Shown here: piece by piece, positions 1 through 7,293 of the stretch
How the letters are laid out: every line of letters begins with the position of its first letter
Position numbering within the stretch: the first letter of the stretch is position 1
Assembly (NCBI GenBank): GCA_029882335.1
Contig: JAOUKW010000075.1
Location: 1-12,860 of the forward strand
Direction of reading: 5' to 3'
Source of the DNA: Candidatus Heimdallarchaeota archaeon
GTDB taxonomy: Archaea; Asgardarchaeota; Heimdallarchaeia; Heimdallarchaeales; Kariarchaeaceae
Length of the DNA stretch: 12,860 bases
Program-made: the position numbers and the translations under genes
The notes under the pieces: generated by a model
Seen by the model: the letters and a program-made list of their open reading frames with translations, nothing else
Told to the model about the DNA's origin: nothing
Databases searched by the model: none

Positions 1-1
1 C

Positions 2-163
2 AATAACTTTGTGAGTGATCTCCTAATGTTAAATAACACGGAAATCCTGACTTCGATGAAACCTAATGGGTTGAGAAGCAGAAAGAAGCCACAGAATGAA
101 GACCCTGCTAATCCCACATTACAAGTGTGGGAGTCTGGCGACGGCAGGCAGGGTTTGGGCTGA
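2..163 (+). CDS. C-terminal 53 residues of a reading frame entering from the left, candidate TnpB tail
   Basis: The frame is open from base 2 to a TGA at 161-163 and has no start inside the window, so only a C-terminal tail is visible. The tail is polar and basic-to-neutral (for example KPNGLRSRKKPQNEDPANP, then ESGDGRQGLG). No catalytic motif is visible, since RuvC motifs and zinc-finger cysteines would lie upstream. The last third of the frame overlaps the hairpin at 112-132. In TnpB-type elements the 3' end of the nuclease gene commonly overlaps the guide-RNA (omega RNA) scaffold and the right-end hairpin, which fits this layout. It also overlaps the 3' end of the kinase frame on the other strand. 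It could instead belong to another transposase type. Confidence 0.4.
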   Translation, partial: NNFVSDLLMLNNTEILTSMKPNGLRSRKKPQNEDPANPTLQVWESGDGRQGLG

Positions 164-710
164 ACGTGTGTATGTATATACAAAAAAGATCATGATATGT
201 GTACTTTATTTCACCCTTTAGAAATGAACCTCCATTTAATACAGACAATGCAGCTTGAGCAGCTAATCCACAATCACAGTGATCAAGGAAATAATAATCA
301 CCCAATATATCATTTGTTAACAGCCCAATTGGGTATTTACGAACATTCTGATCTAATAATCTTTTTAAATTTTCAATCGGATCAAGAGGTAATCCATAGG
401 TTAAATTTATGTCATTAGATGTACCCATTGGTAATATTCCTAAATTTGTACCTTTTCCTTTTTTCATAATCGCATTGCATATCTCATTAGTAGTACCATC
501 TCCTCCAACTGAAATCAGTGTTTTATACCCTGAGTCAATTGCTTCCTCTGCAATACTCATACCATGAAGTCTTGATTCGGTAAATTTAATTTCATAGCTA
601 TCAGAATCTAAAGTATTTTTAAGTTCGTCTTGAACTTTTGGCCATCTTTTCTTTAATCTTCCTGTATTTGCTTCAGGATTACAAATAAATAATATTGATT
701 CATCATTCAT
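108..710 (-). CDS. Diacylglycerol/sphingosine kinase family lipid kinase, C-terminally truncated
   Basis: The protein matches the catalytic domain of the diacylglycerol kinase family (DAGK_cat, LCB5/YegS-like), which phosphorylates lipid alcohols with ATP at the membrane. It has an N-terminal 'NPEANTGR' nucleotide-binding segment (residues 11-18), the signature 'GGDGTTNE' (about 69-76), 'LPMGTSNDI' (about 93-101) and 'FLKGEIKYTY' (about 163-172). Homology runs to roughly residue 175. The last 25 or so residues (CRRQTPTLVMWD and what precedes them) come from the G+C-rich insertion-like DNA and look like read-through. Family members usually have about 300 residues, so the C-terminal third is missing and the gene is probably a pseudogene split by the element. 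The ATG at 710-708 is the only reasonable start. The missing 3' part may lie to the left of the window, beyond the element. Confidence 0.8.
   Translation of the reverse strand: MNDESILFICNPEANTGRLKKRWPKVQDELKNTLDSDSYEIKFTESRLHGMSIAEEAIDSGYKTLISVGGDGTTNEICNAIMKKGKGTNLGILPMGTSNDINLTYGLPLDPIENLKRLLDQNVRKYPIGLLTNDILGDYYFLDHCDCGLAAQAALSVLNGGSFLKGEIKYTYHDLFCIYIHTFSPNPACRRQTPTLVMWD
112..132 (+). repeat. Perfect 7-bp hairpin in the putative IS right end
   Basis: TCCCACA at 112-118 pairs perfectly with TGTGGGA at 126-132 across a 7-nt loop. It is one of the most G+C-rich helices in the window. It lies inside the last codons of the left-edge frame and about 50 bp before the point where the kinase homology starts. 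Subterminal hairpins of this sort are the sites recognised at the ends of IS200/IS605 elements and form part of TnpB omega RNA scaffolds. That role is inferred here. Confidence 0.5.
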
Positions 711-1077
711 TCATTTCTATTTCTATGTACCCATAATAGAATTTATCCGGTATCAAATGATAAAGAGTTATAATTTTTTCATTTTCTTGAATTATTTTTC
801 TTTACCTGCTTTTGTTTTCCGAAGAATAGAATAATTCATCTAAGTTATCATATAATGTGTTTGAGTACAATAATCATCCAATGTTTTAATTTAGTGTTAT
901 GAAGGGTTTATCTCTGAGTCACTCTAAGTCAGGTTTATATAAAGTAGTTTTGAGATTGTGTTTTTTTTGGAATTTTTTCATTTGATTTGTCATAACTAAC
1001 TGAAACCTTTCAATTTATTTTTATTCCATAAATAAACTATAATTTTGAGCTGAAACATTTACCAAATGTATAATCAT
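711..1077. other. AT-rich intergenic region, 367 bp, no gene seen
   Basis: I see no coding frame or structured RNA gene here. It must hold the promoter of the kinase gene (leftward) and of the tRNA (rightward). An 'AACTATAATTTT' stretch at 1035-1046 is about 30-40 bp before the tRNA and is a plausible TATA element for it. A perfect TATA box at 934-944 is listed separately. A 9-bp inverted repeat (TGAATTATT at 788-796, AATAATTCA at 830-838) is present, but it is all A/T-rich and may be chance. Confidence 0.6.
934..944. promoter_or_regulatory. Strong archaeal TATA box without an obvious gene
   Basis: TTTATATAAAG is essentially the archaeal TATA consensus and is nearly symmetric, so its direction cannot be read from the box alone. 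Rightward transcription would begin near 970, over 100 bp before the tRNA. Leftward transcription would begin near 908, leaving a leader of about 200 nt before the kinase ATG. A T8 run follows at about 960-968 on the plus strand. Confidence 0.35.
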
Positions 1078-1199
1078 CGGGCTTTAGCTCAGACTGGTCA
1101 GAGCGGCCGGCTGTAGAGTTTTTCGCGGAATGAGGTAACTATGAATTCCCGTTGGCAGCCGCTACCGGCAGGTCCTGGGTTCAAATCCCAGAAGCCCGA
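1078..1199 (+). tRNA. tRNA-Tyr (anticodon GTA) with an intron
   Basis: The full cloverleaf can be drawn. The acceptor stem pairs 1078-1084 with 1192-1198 (7 bp, first pair C-G) and the discriminator is A1199. The D stem pairs 1087-1090 with 1101-1104. The anticodon stem pairs 1106-1110 with 1165-1169, and the GTA anticodon is at 1113-1115. The variable loop has 5 nt, the T stem pairs 1175-1179 with 1187-1191, and the T loop is TTCAAAT. C1-G72 with discriminator A is the identity set of archaeal and eukaryotic tRNA-Tyr. The 3' CCA is not encoded (base 1200 is T), so it must be added by a nucleotidyltransferase. A 47-nt insert interrupts the anticodon loop after position 37. Confidence 0.95.
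1117..1163 (+). other. tRNA-Tyr intron, 47 nt, at position 37/38
   Basis: Removing 1117-1163 restores a 7-nt anticodon loop (C-T-G-T-A-G-A). A shift by one base (1118-1164) gives the same mature tRNA. Position 37/38 is the canonical site for archaeal and eukaryotic nuclear tRNA introns. Inside, GGAAT at 1127-1131 pairs with ATTCC at 1145-1149 to form a hairpin. The bulge-helix-bulge expected by the archaeal splicing endonuclease is imperfect at the inferred site: positions 32-35 against 1158-1161 give C-G, a U-C mismatch, G-C and U-G. GGCTG (1109-1113) could pair with CAGCC (1156-1160) in an alternative fold. Confidence 0.8.
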
Positions 1200-1230
1200 T
1201 TAACTATTTTCTTTGCTTATTATTTAAATA

Positions 1231-1311
1231 TTAAGAATTAAAAAAATTGAATGTTTTATTGTCAGCACATTAATTCTTAAAATTTTATAAAATAATTATT
1301 TTTTTATTTTT
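1231..1311 (+). terminator. 10-bp inverted repeat followed by T-runs, candidate terminator after tRNA-Tyr
   Basis: TTAAGAATTA at 1231-1240 is perfectly repeated in inverse orientation at 1271-1280. Two T-runs follow at 1299-1305 and 1307-1311. T-runs terminate archaeal RNA polymerase, so this is a reasonable end for the tRNA transcript. The element lies between the tRNA and a convergent gene and might serve both. The arms are very AT-rich, so chance cannot be excluded. Confidence 0.35.
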
Positions 1312-1350
1312 CCAATCCCTACTATTATGATCTGTCCCAAATTATAAATA

Positions 1351-2175
1351 TTAATCTAATTTCGTGACAGTTGGTTTTTTCAGTTGAAGGTCTTCATTAT
1401 TATTGGTGAGAATTTCATTTTCCCACGGATTGCTTTTCATGTTTTTAGTATACTCAATTTTTTTGTTTGGTAGATCTACATGATATCCTTCTATAATCGC
1501 AGCTTGTTGAATTATTTCGATAATACTTTCATCATCGAGAAGATCATAGTATCTATATGTATATATTTGACGTAATCTTGTTAGTATTTTTTGAATCGAA
1601 CGAGATCTGTTACTGATGGCATCTAAAGCAAAATAAACTTTTAGAGTTTGGAATATGACATTTCTTGCTCTCCAATCACGAACATTACGCATAAATCCAT
1701 TTAATTCGTTGGATATTTCTTCTTTCGAGTTTAATTCTAGAAGTGGTATTTTGAAACCGTTCCATCGTTCTAAATCCTTAACAACTTTCTTTGTCTGAGT
1801 TAAATTATTATCGCTATCTAGTGAAAAAAGTATAATAGGTACAGGAAAACGGTTGACACTTACAAATTCTTTAAGTAAGCGATTATTTAGATCTATTGCT
1901 TTCTTTTTGGTGGAATCAATTAATAATATGATACCAGATGCACCTTTGAGATATATATTCCTAATCATTGCCCATTGAGGATTGGCATCTAACATCCAAA
2001 ACTGGGCTGTTAATCGTTGATTATCAACAAAAAAATGAGAATATGCAAATGCGGAAACATTTGTATTAGTATAGCTTTTTTCGAATTCAACACCAAAAAC
2101 GTCTTTCAATTTCATATATAATGGAGTATCATGACATAGAATTGCTATTTTGAATATGTGTTTATTTTCAGTCAT
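1351..2175 (-). CDS. Degenerate Ras-like small-GTPase-fold protein (predicted pseudoGTPase)
   Basis: The first 170 residues follow the small-GTPase layout with the key motifs replaced. Strand 1 'KIAIL' (9-13) leads into C-H-D-T-P-L-Y-M where G-x4-G-K-S/T is expected, so the P-loop lysine and serine/threonine are absent. The switch II segment 'LDANPQW' matches WDxxGQ with only Asp and Gln kept. 'YLKGASGIILLIDST' is a very typical Ras/Rab/Arf segment. 'PVPIILFSLDSD' corresponds to PxIxxxNKxD with Asn and Lys lost, and 'LELNSKEE' to the ExSAK region. A helical C-terminal extension of about 100 residues, ending in a polar tail, has no domain I recognise. The fold call rests on these segments. Loss of nucleotide binding is an inference, and a scaffold or partner role is possible. 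The ATG at 2175-2173 is preferred over an in-frame TTG nine bases upstream. The gene is divergent from the subtilase gene, with about 170 bp between. Confidence 0.65.
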   Translation of the reverse strand: MTENKHIFKIAILCHDTPLYMKLKDVFGVEFEKSYTNTNVSAFAYSHFFVDNQRLTAQFWMLDANPQWAMIRNIYLKGASGIILLIDSTKKKAIDLNNRLLKEFVSVNRFPVPIILFSLDSDNNLTQTKKVVKDLERWNGFKIPLLELNSKEEISNELNGFMRNVRDWRARNVIFQTLKVYFALDAISNRSRSIQKILTRLRQIYTYRYYDLLDDESIIEIIQQAAIIEGYHVDLPNKKIEYTKNMKSNPWENEILTNNNEDLQLKKPTVTKLD

Positions 2176-2343
2176 TTCCTGCAATTTATCAGTAACAATT
2201 AGAAAATAAAAATGATTAGTATTTACGTAAAAGAAAAGATAGAATTTATTTCAAGATTTATCGACCAATAATTTAGTTGGTAATTTATCTTTTGATACGA
2301 CTAAATACAAGAGTATTTCAATATTAAAGTAGCTGAACTAATA

Positions 2344-5300
2344 GTGAGAAAGATTTATTCAATCCTAGTAATTCTTTCATTAATGCTATCATTGGTTATT
2401 TTAACATCTCTAGATGAAGCATATCAAGAAAAAAATAGAAATATAAAATTTGACAATCCTTTGTCTCAGACAACAGATGAAAGATTAAAATTAAAAGATG
2501 GTTTGAATGATTATGTATATAAGGATCAGACAATAAAGAATTGGAACAATGACAGGGTCTTGGTCGTTAGTTCTTCATCAGAAGAGTTAGATAATTCAAT
2601 TGTAAGTCCTGTACAAATTGGGAAAAACTATCTTCATTTTATAGAAAAAGTTGATAAATTATCAATAAAATTATTGATGAATAATCCTTCGGTGAGATTT
2701 ATCTATCCAGATCTTGATACCTCTAATTTCAGTACAAAAGAGGAAAGTACAACAATCAATGCTGATGGATTTAAGGCAAAAGAAATACTGCAGACAGATA
2801 GAGTATGGGAAGAATTCAATGTAACTGGTAGAGGAGTGAAAATATCTATTGTTGATAGTGGAGTAGATATAGGAAATTCGGATTTATTAAATAATATCTT
2901 GAGATTGCCCAATGGTTTAACATCTTCTTATGATGTTACAGGTTATGGTATTGCGATCACCTCATTAGAAATTCCCTCAGAAGTTGTAGCAAATTCTATC
3001 ATACTACCATTAAGAGGAGAAAATATAACGTTTTGGGCTGGAGAAGAAGCAAGAATGAGATCCTCGGATAGTTTAGGAATTAGCTTTCAAGATATGGATA
3101 TAACGGAGATTACCAGACCATCGTTATCAAATTCATATAAAATTGGTATTCTATTTCAACCTGCTTTAACGGCTAACTTAATAAATCAGATTTTTATCTT
3201 TATTCTCACAGATTCAACAACAAGTGGTTTGTATGATACAATTTACATAGATTATGATACCAGTTTGGCTTTAACATTGTCCTATAATGATATTATTCCA
3301 GAAAGCGGAGAAACATATTTTTCATTAGTGGATTGGTCATTGAATGATGACTTCCCATCAAGTAATGATTACCCCTTCTTATCAAGGGATATAGATGGAG
3401 ATAATATTGCTGATGTGTCGGCAGGAGGAATAGGAACAACCCTTGACAGATTTGGTTTAATTAATAATCAACAGGTATCATTAATAGAGGGGATAGATCC
3501 TCAAGGAAGAGGATTTGCGGTAATGTATGATTCGATAGGTCATGGTACATTATCAGCAGCAGTCGCTGCGGCGAGTGGAAACTCAAACCATCCAGCATAT
3601 GATGATCTAACAACACCTGAAGTTGAAAATTCAACTGCGTATAGATTACCAGGTTCAGCTCCAAATGCAAAAATAATACCAATTAAAGGATATACACTCT
3701 CAGATTTTATATTAGGTTGGTTTTGGTCAGCTGGATTGAAACCGGACCTTAATAATGGAGGTTGGCTTATTGGTTTTGAGCATCTGGCTGATATTGTTAG
3801 TAATTCATGGGGATCTGGAGTAATTGCAGAAAATGATGAATTAAAGGGTATGGATTTATATTCCATGATGGTCGACTTATTATCACCACCAGACTTATTT
3901 TATTCAACATTCCCGGGTATGATTTTTGTTGTTTCAGCGGGTAATGGAGGTCCCGGATATGGAACTGTTCCGAAACCAGCTTCCTCCTCCATGGCAATAA
4001 CTGTTGGAGCATCGACTTCATATCATTTTTTAAATGGAACCCGAGGTAATAACCATGGAGACGTAGCATCATTTAGTGGTCGAGGACCTACATCATATGG
4101 ATCAATTAAACCAGATATTTTAGCTCTTGGATGGGCTGGTTTCACACATTATCCGATTAACGCGGGCAAGGGAAATGGTTCCCATGCAATTGGTATGTTT
4201 GGAGGAACCAGTGAATCAGCGCCGAGAGTAGCAGGTATTTTAGCACTTGTAATTGAAGCATATCGCAAACAATCTAGACATTATGATATTGGCGATATAA
4301 AAGTTTTAATCAAAAGTACTGCTAAAGACACAGGATTCCCAGTTGCCATGCAAGGAAATGGAATTATTAATGCTTATGAATCAGTGTCTTCAATATTCGA
4401 CGGAGATCAAATTTTAGTTGGCAACACTCAGTCAACAAAGTTAATCGGCCAACGACTACAACGAGCATTCAAGTACATGTTTGGTGAAACAATAGATCAC
4501 CCATTTATATCAAATAATTACATGGATACAGCAATCATAACAACACTAGAAGGGTTATCCGGGAATCAAATCTCTTTATTCTTTGGCAATGGTACCCCAA
4601 TACAAAATGAATATTATTCAATCCAAGTAGAGAGGTTGATCAAGAGCTATCAATCCAATTTTCAAATTACATCTAATCTTCGAGATATAGCAATTCCACT
4701 ATCGAATTATCTGTCTAACCAATGGCTAGATTCTGATTTTATACAATTATCTATGAGCATGGATGCAGCCAGTTGGAACAGTTTAATTAATTATAGTTAC
4801 TCCACACCGTCTGTTGTAATAAGAGACTCAGTTGATAATAAAATAGTTTCCGATTCTTTAATTAATTTAGCTTGGACACAACAAATTCATATCGGTTATC
4901 CAAATTTCGATTTTCTCGGTGAACCAGTATTAACATTTATCGATCCTGGATTTGATGATGAAAATCCAGAATGGAATGGGATTAAATATTTGGTAAAACT
5001 ACAGGAATTTAAATATCAATCGACTGATTCCATTATTTTAAGCGAAGATAATGGATTACTTCAATTATCCAATAATAATTTGATCAATGAATTTCAATTT
5101 TTGTCCCTAAATATCACATCAATCAAGAATAAATTTGCAAGAATACCAATTCTGATATCTACAGAACATTTGGCTAGTAATGCAACTGACATTAATTATA
5201 TTGGATCAAATTTAGATGTTGATACACCGTACAAGTTAAACGAAACCTATGGTAGTTTCGATTGGTATGGTAGACCTGAAGCAGGTGATTTTAGATATTA

Positions 5301-6645
5301 CAGAATAAATATTTCAGATGACGCCAAATATCTAGCCATAATGGGTAAATGGCAAAACGAGGGGTTGATACCAGATATGTTCTTATTTAATGAAAGTGGT
5401 ATTCTGAAGGCAAAAACAGATGTAGAATATTTAGGTTCTGGATATTATCATAGTTCCACATCTGAATCCATGCAACAAAATCTACTAATTCCTACACAAG
5501 GTGGAATTTATATCGTAGCTGTGCACTTTGCAAGAATGCCTTTCCTTGCAGGTCAAATTAATTTTGAATTATACGTGAGATCAATTACAAATACCATTCC
5601 CAATCCAATTCCTATTTTTTCACAAGATTTGAATACAGATATTTCGGGTATATTGAATATCAATACAGGAGAATATCACTTGGAATTCTTCCCTGAATTT
5701 TATTTAACTTCGATATCTGCAGAAATATTACATGGCTCAAACAAAGTAGAGGAAATTGAAATCTCTAGTAACATGGTTAACAATCAAACAATAACCACGC
5801 TGGGAGATTGTGAGACCTTCATCCCTATTGAATTTGAAGCAGGCGATAAAGTACAAATGAATTTATCATGGGAAGCAGAAGCAGATGTTGATTTTTATGT
5901 TACTTCGATACAGGATCGACAAACAATAAGTAATGATCGACTTGTTGGTAGTGGCAGTACTGTTGGTTTCAACTACGAAGAGGGCAATTTTGCTGTAGAT
6001 TCTGATGGGATTTATCTGATTTATATTGATGTTGTATCATTATCGAGTGCTATTGATAATCTTACGTTAAATCTATCTTGGAGTACTTTAAATGGACCTA
6101 AATTACAGAGTGATACAACATCTATTAATATTGATACATCATATTTCCCAAATGATAATTTCACTTTGAAAATTCATTATAATTCAAACTTTAACATGGA
6201 TTTTATCACAGAAAATGAAACTAGGTTTATCAATCATAATACTTTCGACTCAAATTTACTTTCACCAGCAGATGGGTCTACACTTTCGGGGAATGTTGAA
6301 ATTACATGGCAGAGTAATATAGAAATTCTTGCAGATGTATATATACAAATTGATGGGATTAACTACCAAATAACATCAGATTATATAGATAATACAGTTA
6401 TCTTTGATTCCAAACAATTTCAAAATGGAGCTGCATTAATTATTGTAAGTCTATCAGATGGGAATTCACAGAATCATCATTCAGTAAACGTTGTTATTGA
6501 TAATGCTTTTCCAAGTTCGTTAAATCCACCTGCTTCAACGTCAGATAGTTCATTAGCAATAAACCAGTATACTTTTATTATTCCATTGTTAATTCCATTT
6601 ATAGCAAAAAAAATAAATAAATTTACAAGACAAAAAAGTGATTAA
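2344..6645 (+). CDS. Large secreted, membrane-anchored subtilisin-like serine protease (peptidase S8, pyrolysin/TPP II type)
   Basis: The N-terminal hydrophobic segment (residues 5-21 after MRKIY) is a signal peptide, and residues 25-140 look like a propeptide. The S8 domain has Asp171 in 'IVDSGVD', His400 in 'GHGTLSAAV', the oxyanion Asn534 in 'VSAGNGGP' and Ser623 in 'GGTSESAPRVAG' (Glu-Ser where Met-Ala is usual). All catalytic residues are present. Some 228 residues separate Asp and His, as in pyrolysin and tripeptidyl peptidase II, and this insert includes a calcium-loop-like 'DIDGDNIAD'. The region after about 680 is beta-rich, with PPC-like domains near 960-1062 and 1162-1245 and an Ig-like domain near 1307-1388. 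A short hydrophobic segment (1409-1422) and basic tail (KKINKFTRQK) should anchor the C-terminus in the membrane with the protease outside. Many N-x-S/T sequons fit a glycosylated surface protein. The GTG start is the only one giving the intact signal peptide, and no Shine-Dalgarno is visible. Confidence 0.93.
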   Translation: MRKIYSILVILSLMLSLVILTSLDEAYQEKNRNIKFDNPLSQTTDERLKLKDGLNDYVYKDQTIKNWNNDRVLVVSSSSEELDNSIVSPVQIGKNYLHFIEKVDKLSIKLLMNNPSVRFIYPDLDTSNFSTKEESTTINADGFKAKEILQTDRVWEEFNVTGRGVKISIVDSGVDIGNSDLLNNILRLPNGLTSSYDVTGYGIAITSLEIPSEVVANSIILPLRGENITFWAGEEARMRSSDSLGISFQDMDITEITRPSLSNSYKIGILFQPALTANLINQIFIFILTDSTTSGLYDTIYIDYDTSLALTLSYNDIIPESGETYFSLVDWSLNDDFPSSNDYPFLSRDIDGDNIADVSAGGIGTTLDRFGLINNQQVSLIEGIDPQGRGFAVMYDSIGHGTLSAAVAAASGNSNHPAYDDLTTPEVENSTAYRLPGSAPNAKIIPIKGYTLSDFILGWFWSAGLKPDLNNGGWLIGFEHLADIVSNSWGSGVIAENDELKGMDLYSMMVDLLSPPDLFYSTFPGMIFVVSAGNGGPGYGTVPKPASSSMAITVGASTSYHFLNGTRGNNHGDVASFSGRGPTSYGSIKPDILALGWAGFTHYPINAGKGNGSHAIGMFGGTSESAPRVAGILALVIEAYRKQSRHYDIGDIKVLIKSTAKDTGFPVAMQGNGIINAYESVSSIFDGDQILVGNTQSTKLIGQRLQRAFKYMFGETIDHPFISNNYMDTAIITTLEGLSGNQISLFFGNGTPIQNEYYSIQVERLIKSYQSNFQITSNLRDIAIPLSNYLSNQWLDSDFIQLSMSMDAASWNSLINYSYSTPSVVIRDSVDNKIVSDSLINLAWTQQIHIGYPNFDFLGEPVLTFIDPGFDDENPEWNGIKYLVKLQEFKYQSTDSIILSEDNGLLQLSNNNLINEFQFLSLNITSIKNKFARIPILISTEHLASNATDINYIGSNLDVDTPYKLNETYGSFDWYGRPEAGDFRYYRINISDDAKYLAIMGKWQNEGLIPDMFLFNESGILKAKTDVEYLGSGYYHSSTSESMQQNLLIPTQGGIYIVAVHFARMPFLAGQINFELYVRSITNTIPNPIPIFSQDLNTDISGILNINTGEYHLEFFPEFYLTSISAEILHGSNKVEEIEISSNMVNNQTITTLGDCETFIPIEFEAGDKVQMNLSWEAEADVDFYVTSIQDRQTISNDRLVGSGSTVGFNYEEGNFAVDSDGIYLIYIDVVSLSSAIDNLTLNLSWSTLNGPKLQSDTTSINIDTSYFPNDNFTLKIHYNSNFNMDFITENETRFINHNTFDSNLLSPADGSTLSGNVEITWQSNIEILADVYIQIDGINYQITSDYIDNTVIFDSKQFQNGAALIIVSLSDGNSQNHHSVNVVIDNAFPSSLNPPASTSDSSLAINQYTFIIPLLIPFIAKKINKFTRQKSD

Positions 6646-6695
6646 TTCAAAGTCAAATACGATAGATTGAAAAGAATTAAGTTTATCACTTATTT

Positions 6696-7283
6696 GTGAC
6701 TAGATGGGATGTAAATAAAGCAGGTTTAGAAAAAAATTATGGTAAACCAATTTCTTTAATTATAATTTCAACTATTATGATTACAATTACAGTAAATTTC
6801 TATTTAACCCATCTAACTAAGAATATAATTATTTTAGTTTATATCTTTATCCTAGTTTTATTTTCCATCTATTCATGTGGTAAGCTCTATGCAGAATTAT
6901 ACTCCCATTTGGATTATATTGAATTAAATTCAACTGAAATTACTTTCCGTGATACTCCAGTATTCTTTAATAATTGGTTACCAAGGAGTGGTAATATTAA
7001 ATATACTGAGATTCATCATGCAGATTTAGTTGAAATTTCGCATATCTCATTTTTTCAATTGAAAAAATCAAAAGCAGTCCTCATCCAACTAGTTACTGGA
7101 AAAAGAATAATTCTTGCATCTAGATTTAATATGGAACAAATTATTAAAATTGGAATAACCTTACAGGGTTATATCACCTTATCGCAAGCATATAATAAAA
7201 TTCTTGGAATACAGGTGAAAGATACAGTCAAAGATATTGTAAATATAGCAAAGAACTTCTTCGATAAATTAAAGGAAAATTAA
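6696..7283 (+). CDS. Two-TM membrane protein with a PH-like (bPH/DUF304-type) domain
   Basis: I do not recognise a named family with certainty. Two hydrophobic helices at residues 18-38 and 43-62 are followed by a cytosolic domain of alternating strands (73-160: 'DYIELNSTEITFRD', 'KYTEIHHADLVEIS', 'AVLIQLVTGKRIILAS', then a helix). This order is typical of bacterial PH-like domains attached to paired membrane helices. The C-terminus (165-195) is an amphipathic helix rich in Lys/Asp. The GTG at 6696 is the only start that keeps the first helix, since the next ATG falls inside it. The gene begins 50 bp after the subtilase stop and ends 10 bp before the AN1-finger gene, so it is likely cotranscribed with at least the latter. 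A membrane-associated accessory role is likely but the function is unknown. Confidence 0.6.
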   Translation: MTRWDVNKAGLEKNYGKPISLIIISTIMITITVNFYLTHLTKNIIILVYIFILVLFSIYSCGKLYAELYSHLDYIELNSTEITFRDTPVFFNNWLPRSGNIKYTEIHHADLVEISHISFFQLKKSKAVLIQLVTGKRIILASRFNMEQIIKIGITLQGYITLSQAYNKILGIQVKDTVKDIVNIAKNFFDKLKEN

Positions 7284-7286
7284 GGT
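7282..7286 (+). promoter_or_regulatory. Shine-Dalgarno AAGGT of the AN1-finger gene, overlapping the upstream stop codon
   Basis: AAGGT is complementary to the archaeal 16S 3' end and sits 7 nt before the ATG at 7294. It shares bases with the TAA of the preceding gene (7281-7283), so the two genes are probably translated from one message. It also supports this ATG as the start. Confidence 0.6.
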
Positions 7287-7293
7287 AATAATC

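Larger units (their letters stand above)
1..185 (+). mobile_element. Probable right end of an IS200/IS605-type insertion sequence (partial)
   Basis: This stretch is visibly richer in G+C than the rest of the window, most of all from 101 to 163. It holds an open frame that enters from the left edge and stops at 161-163, and a perfect 7-bp hairpin at 112-132. The reading frame of the neighbouring kinase gene (minus strand) stops resembling its family at about 180-190, so the element boundary probably lies near there. A transposase C-terminus running into a right-end hairpin, with no long terminal inverted repeat or obvious target duplication, is the IS200/IS605 (TnpB) pattern. The transposase core is outside the window, so the family assignment is an inference. 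The right boundary is approximate. Confidence 0.45.

Noticed and set aside
197..418. Open frame of 73 codons on the plus strand
   Set aside because: It lies wholly antisense to the conserved catalytic part of the kinase gene and its product has no recognisable motif.
2176..2184. TTG start nine bases upstream of the GTPase-like gene
   Set aside because: The in-frame ATG at 2175 is more likely, and no family residues would be lost.
3461..4072. Minus-strand open frames inside the subtilase gene
   Set aside because: They overlap the conserved His and Ser catalytic regions of the subtilase and are shadows of its codon bias.
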